From NCBI GenBank assembly GCA_034113365.1, contig JAXEXP010000091.1:1-16016 (forward strand): a stretch of 16,016 bases of DNA. Reading direction: 5' to 3'. The notes beneath the pieces are model-generated. The model was not told where the DNA came from and did no database searches. It worked only from the letters and a program-made list of their open reading frames with translations. Positions 13,660 through 16,016 of the stretch are shown piece after piece; the stretch's first letter is position 1; the number at the start of each line of letters is the position of its first letter. The stretch is from Spyradocola sp034113365 (GTDB taxonomy: Bacteria > Bacillota > Clostridia > Christensenellales > UBA1750). Made by a program: the position numbers and the translations under genes.

Positions 13660-14679
13660 ATGAAACAGGGAAAGGCCATCGCAATGCTGCTGCTGGCGCT
13701 CGTGCTCATGGTGAGCGCGGGGTGCTCCAGCCCAAAACCCATCGATCTGGAGGAGCCCGTGGAGCAGGTGCCCACCGCAGCGGAACTGCAGGCCTCGCTC
13801 GAGGACGGCGCGTCCACGCGCGAGGTGACGCTGTACTACAAGGACCTGATGGGCTATCTGGTGCCCGTCAACTGTGAGATCCCGTGGGAGGAGGGCATCG
13901 CAAAGGCGACGCTCAAGCAGATGATCTCCTCGGAGGAGAACGACCTGCAGGCCGCGCGGCTGGGGCTGCTGACCGCGCTGCCCGAGGGGCTGGAGGTCGA
14001 TATGGACATCATCGGGCAGCTGGCCAAGGTGTCGCTGTCCACCGAGTGCATGCAGTGTGTGGACGCGGAGGAGGAGAACGCGATGGTGTGCGCGATCGTC
14101 AGCGCGCTGACCGAGTTCGACTCCATCTCCGAGGTGCAGATCCTGGTCGCCGGCGAGCAGGTGGATCAGCTCACCTTTGGAACGGACGTGAGCGCGCCGC
14201 TCACCCGTGCGGACCTGAACCTGGAATCGGTGTCCGCGGACGTGGACACGGCGGGCGCGGGCACAGTGCAGGTGTTCTTTGAGAGCGAAGCCAGCGGCTG
14301 CATGGTGCCCATCACGCGCACGGTGTTCTCCAACGAGGACATCGACACAGCGGTGCTCGAGCTGCTCAAGGGCCCGCGCGAGGACTCGGGGCTTGCGGCG
14401 TGCATCCCCAAGGGCGTGGGGCTGATCTCCGTCAAGCAGTCCGACGGCGTGGTGACCATCAACATGAGCAAGGAGTTCCAGAAGGTGATGGAGCAGGCCG
14501 ACGGCGGCGCGGCGGCGGTCAAGGCGCTGGTGCTCACCTGCTCGCAGTTCGAGGGCGTCAAGGAAGTCAAGCTGCAGGTGGAGGGCAAGGACTTTGAGCT
14601 GGACACCGAGACGCTGGCGGCGACCACCGTCGTCAACTCCGAGGCCGAGGCGCTGATGGCCAGCGCACTGTATGACTAA
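13660..14679 (+). CDS. gerM: GerM-like lipoprotein with two GerMN domains
   Basis: The product is 339 aa. The N-terminus is a lipoprotein signal: KQGKAIAMLLLALVLMVSAGC with the modified cysteine at 22. Two GerMN repeats follow, one starting at about residue 55 (VTLYYKDLMGYLVPV) and one at about 203 (VQVFFESEASGCMVPI, then LLKGPREDSGL and VTINMSKEF). GerM of B. subtilis has the same architecture and is a sporulation/germination protein associated with the SpoIIIA-SpoIIQ channel in the intermembrane space. The ATG at 13660 has AAGGAGG 11 nt upstream; an earlier GTG at 13624 would destroy the signal peptide. The gene ends in its own terminator and is followed by rdgB and a ysnB-like gene, matching the B. 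subtilis gerM neighbourhood. Confidence 0.9.
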   Translation: MKQGKAIAMLLLALVLMVSAGCSSPKPIDLEEPVEQVPTAAELQASLEDGASTREVTLYYKDLMGYLVPVNCEIPWEEGIAKATLKQMISSEENDLQAARLGLLTALPEGLEVDMDIIGQLAKVSLSTECMQCVDAEEENAMVCAIVSALTEFDSISEVQILVAGEQVDQLTFGTDVSAPLTRADLNLESVSADVDTAGAGTVQVFFESEASGCMVPITRTVFSNEDIDTAVLELLKGPREDSGLAACIPKGVGLISVKQSDGVVTINMSKEFQKVMEQADGGAAAVKALVLTCSQFEGVKEVKLQVEGKDFELDTETLAATTVVNSEAEALMASALYD

Positions 14680-14691
14680 ATCGCAAAGGAA

Positions 14692-14723
14692 GCGGGTGCG
14701 GGGGTTCCGCGCCCGCCTTTTTT
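14692..14723 (+). terminator. Rho-independent terminator after gerM
   Basis: GCGGGTGCG (14692-14700) pairs with CGCGCCCGC (14708-14716) with one U-G, around a 7-nt loop, followed by C and six T (14718-14723). The next promoter element begins 2 nt later. Confidence 0.85.
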
Positions 14724-14724
14724 G

Positions 14725-14733
14725 TGCTATACT
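14725..14733 (+). promoter_or_regulatory. Extended -10 promoter for rdgB
   Basis: TGCTATACT is an extended -10 (TGn plus TATACT at 14728-14733). The -35 position falls in the preceding terminator hairpin (TTCCGC at 14705-14710), so the extended -10 would have to carry the promoter. The leader would be about 28 nt. Confidence 0.5.
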
Positions 14734-14766
14734 ACTAGAGAATACGACGATGCAGGGGGAAGAAGC

Positions 14767-15357
14767 ATGAAGCTGCTGATCGCGAGCAACAATGCGCATA
14801 AGATCACCGAGATCAAGGCCATTGTGGGAGATTTCTTTGACGAGGTGCTGTCGCTGCGCGAAGCGGGCGTGGAGGCTGACGTGGAGGAGAACGGCGCCAC
14901 CTTTGCGGACAACGCGCGCATCAAGGCCGAGGCCATCTGCCGGATGACGGGCTGCGCCGCGCTGGCGGACGATTCCGGGCTGATGGTGGACGCGCTGGGC
15001 GGCGAACCGGGCGTGTACTCCGCGCGCTACGCGGGCGTGCACGGCGACGACGCGGCCAACAACGCCAAGCTGATGGAGAAAATGGCGGGCGTGCCCGAGA
15101 ATGAGAGGGGCGCGCAGTTCGTCAGCGCCATCGCGCTGGCAAGGCCGGGTATGCCGCTGGTGGTCGCAGAGGGCGTCTGCCGCGGGACCATCACAGATGC
15201 GCCGCGCGGGGAGAACGGCTTTGGCTACGATCCGTACTTTGTGCCCGAGGGCATGACGCGCACGTTCGCTGAGCTGCCTGCGGAGATAAAGAACGGCATC
15301 TCGCACCGCGCCCGCGCGCTGGATGCGCTGAAAAAGCTGCTGACGGAGGAGAAATAG
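14767..15357 (+). CDS. rdgB: XTP/dITP pyrophosphatase (RdgB/HAM1 family)
   Basis: The product is 196 aa, standard length. The enzyme hydrolyses non-canonical purine nucleoside triphosphates (XTP, dITP, ITP) to the monophosphate, keeping them out of DNA and RNA. The nucleotide-binding start is IASNNAHKITEI (5-16). The family hallmark is ALADDSGLMVDALGG (65-79), with the catalytic-type Asp69. GVYSARYAG (82-90), GENGFGYDPYF (148-158) and the C-terminal IKNGISHRARAL follow, all intact. The start at 14767 has AGGGGGAAG just upstream; the open frame back to 14722 overlaps the terminator and adds unrelated residues. Its stop is 3 nt from the next gene's ATG, so the two are translated together. Confidence 0.97.
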   Translation: MKLLIASNNAHKITEIKAIVGDFFDEVLSLREAGVEADVEENGATFADNARIKAEAICRMTGCAALADDSGLMVDALGGEPGVYSARYAGVHGDDAANNAKLMEKMAGVPENERGAQFVSAIALARPGMPLVVAEGVCRGTITDAPRGENGFGYDPYFVPEGMTRTFAELPAEIKNGISHRARALDALKKLLTEEK

Positions 15358-15360
15358 GCC

Positions 15361-15873
15361 ATGCGTTACGTCGTGCTGTCCGACACCCACGGGGATGCGC
15401 GCAAAATGCTCGCCGCGGTGGACTACATCCGCGCGCTGGGGGCCGATAAAGGGATTTTTTTGGGCGATCTGTGCAGCGACGTCAGGCTCCTGGAGAGGGA
15501 GCTTGACATCCCCTTTACCGCGGTGGAGGGCAACTGCGACGCGGGCATGACGATGTACCCCGGTCAGGACGTGATCGAGGCCGAGGGCGTGCGCATTTTC
15601 CTGTGCCACGGGCACCGGTATGACGTCTACGAGGGGCCGCAGCGACTGATCTGGGCGGCGCAGGAGCGGGAGTGCACCGTGGCGCTGTACGGGCACACCC
15701 ACCGGCAGGAGCTGCTGCGCGAGCAGGGCGTGCTGGTGATGAACCCCGGTTCGCTGTGCCGTCCGCGCGCCTCGGAGGCGGGCTTTGGGCTGCTGGACGT
15801 CAAAAACGGGCAGGCAAAGGGAGTGCTGCTCCCCTTTTGCGAACAGCATGAGAATTATGGCAGTTTTTTTTGA
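15361..15873 (+). CDS. YsnB/MJ0936-family metallophosphoesterase
   Basis: The product is 170 aa, very near B. subtilis YsnB in size. It is a calcineurin-like phosphodiesterase with a two-metal site. All five motifs are visible: SDTHG (Asp8, His10), GDL (Asp36), EGNCD (Asn58), CHGH (His83) and GHTH (His112, His114). MJ0936-type enzymes cleave phosphodiesters such as model bis-pNPP; the cellular substrate is unknown. The ATG is 3 nt after the rdgB stop, and its ribosome site GGAGGAG lies inside rdgB, so translation is coupled. The C-terminus (ENYGSFF) is encoded just at the border with AT-rich DNA, including a run of eight T at the stop. Confidence 0.94.
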   Translation: MRYVVLSDTHGDARKMLAAVDYIRALGADKGIFLGDLCSDVRLLERELDIPFTAVEGNCDAGMTMYPGQDVIEAEGVRIFLCHGHRYDVYEGPQRLIWAAQERECTVALYGHTHRQELLREQGVLVMNPGSLCRPRASEAGFGLLDVKNGQAKGVLLPFCEQHENYGSFF

Positions 15874-15884
15874 AAATGTTGAGG

Positions 15885-15977
15885 TATAATACATAGGTAA
15901 CAGAAGGTAAAGAAAAAACAGAGAGCAAGTGGTAGAATAGAGTTACCACACACCATCCACCACAAAGGAGCTCTCTG
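15885..15977 (+). promoter_or_regulatory. AT-rich leader of the terminal gene, with -10 box and nested inverted repeats
   Basis: TATAAT (15885-15890) is a clear -10 without a good -35. Downstream, CAGAGAGC (15919-15926) is repeated inverted as GCTCTCTG (15970-15977). Between them GTGGTA/TACCAC (15929-15934, 15944-15949) forms an inner hairpin. The outer stem abuts the ribosome site AAAGGAG (15964-15970) and could limit translation, as in leaders that keep transposase expression low. It may also include the end of an insertion sequence. Confidence 0.45.
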
Positions 15978-15979
15978 CA

Positions 15980-16016
15980 ATGGATAAGATAACACAAGAA
16001 GCATACTTTCGTCAAC
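15980..16016 (+). CDS. Start of a probable HTH-type transposase (cut by the window end)
   Basis: Only 12 codons are visible (MDKITQEAYFRQ), with AAAGGAG 9 nt upstream of the ATG. The beginning resembles helix-turn-helix transposase or integrase proteins (IS481/IS3-like) frequent in Clostridia, which often open with an ITxEAYFRQ-type stretch. The base composition of this gene's leader is much more AT-rich than the rest of the window, in keeping with a mobile element. The match rests on a very short sequence, so the assignment is tentative. Confidence 0.5.
   Translation, partial: MDKITQEAYFRQ

Noticed and set aside
13627..15894. 755-codon open frame on the minus strand
   Set aside because: It runs antisense over gerM, rdgB and the phosphodiesterase gene, all with intact family motifs. 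Long antisense frames are expected in GC-rich codon usage, and its translation (His/Arg/Leu-rich) resembles no family.
1..16016. CRISPR arrays, tRNA or rRNA genes
   Set aside because: No regularly spaced direct repeats, tRNA-like cloverleaf with CCA-end context, or conserved rRNA segments were seen on reading both strands.

Overview
The window is GC-rich (clearly above 55% by eye) with dense genes, strong Shine-Dalgarno sites, Rho-independent terminators and a T-box leader. A GerM-like lipoprotein and a SpoVB-like flippase point to a sporulating-lineage Firmicute. The best guess is a high-GC gut or rumen Clostridium relative (Oscillospiraceae or Christensenellales type). That placement is inference from gene content, not from a marker gene.

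Layout. (1) 91-966, minus: a DegV-family lipid-binding protein with its own promoter. (2) 1217-6940, plus: six closely spaced genes forming a probable catabolic operon. They are a mutarotase-fold protein, a CE7 acetyl esterase, a xylose-isomerase-like TIM-barrel protein, a SpoU/TrmH RNA methyltransferase (the odd one out), a Gfo/Idh/MocA oxidoreductase and a YqhD/BdhA-type iron/zinc alcohol dehydrogenase. (3) 6941-7145: a convergent intergenic region with two related hairpins around a palindromic three-arm element. (4) 7146-9405, minus: a GldA-like dehydrogenase and a YkvI-type amino-acid-permease-like membrane protein, both downstream of a complete T-box riboswitch (9441-9727) with a consensus promoter. 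The likely specifier codon is CUC (Leu). (5) 9907-10818, plus: a secreted peptidoglycan-binding protein with a TTG start. (6) 10845-12200, minus: a SpoVB/MATE-like flippase. (7) 12349-12485: a promoter followed at once by a strong terminator (an orphan mini-transcript), then a second promoter driving a cytoplasmic GH113 mannanase-like enzyme (12603-13541). (8) 13660-15873, plus: gerM, rdgB and a YsnB/MJ0936-type phosphodiesterase, in the order seen around B. subtilis gerM-rph-ysnA-ysnB but without rph. (9) From about 15874 the DNA becomes AT-rich and the window ends in the first codons of a probable HTH-type transposase.

How the genes may work together. The 1.2-6.9 kb operon looks built to deacetylate, epimerise, oxidise/isomerise and finally reduce sugar-derived molecules. 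The Gfo/Idh/MocA plus TIM-barrel pair is the combination used in 3-keto-glycoside (oxidise-then-eliminate) pathways, but no transporter, kinase or regulator is present, so the substrate is unknown. The T-box unit couples an amino-acid-type transporter and a dehydrogenase to tRNA charging. No tRNA, rRNA or CRISPR array was seen.
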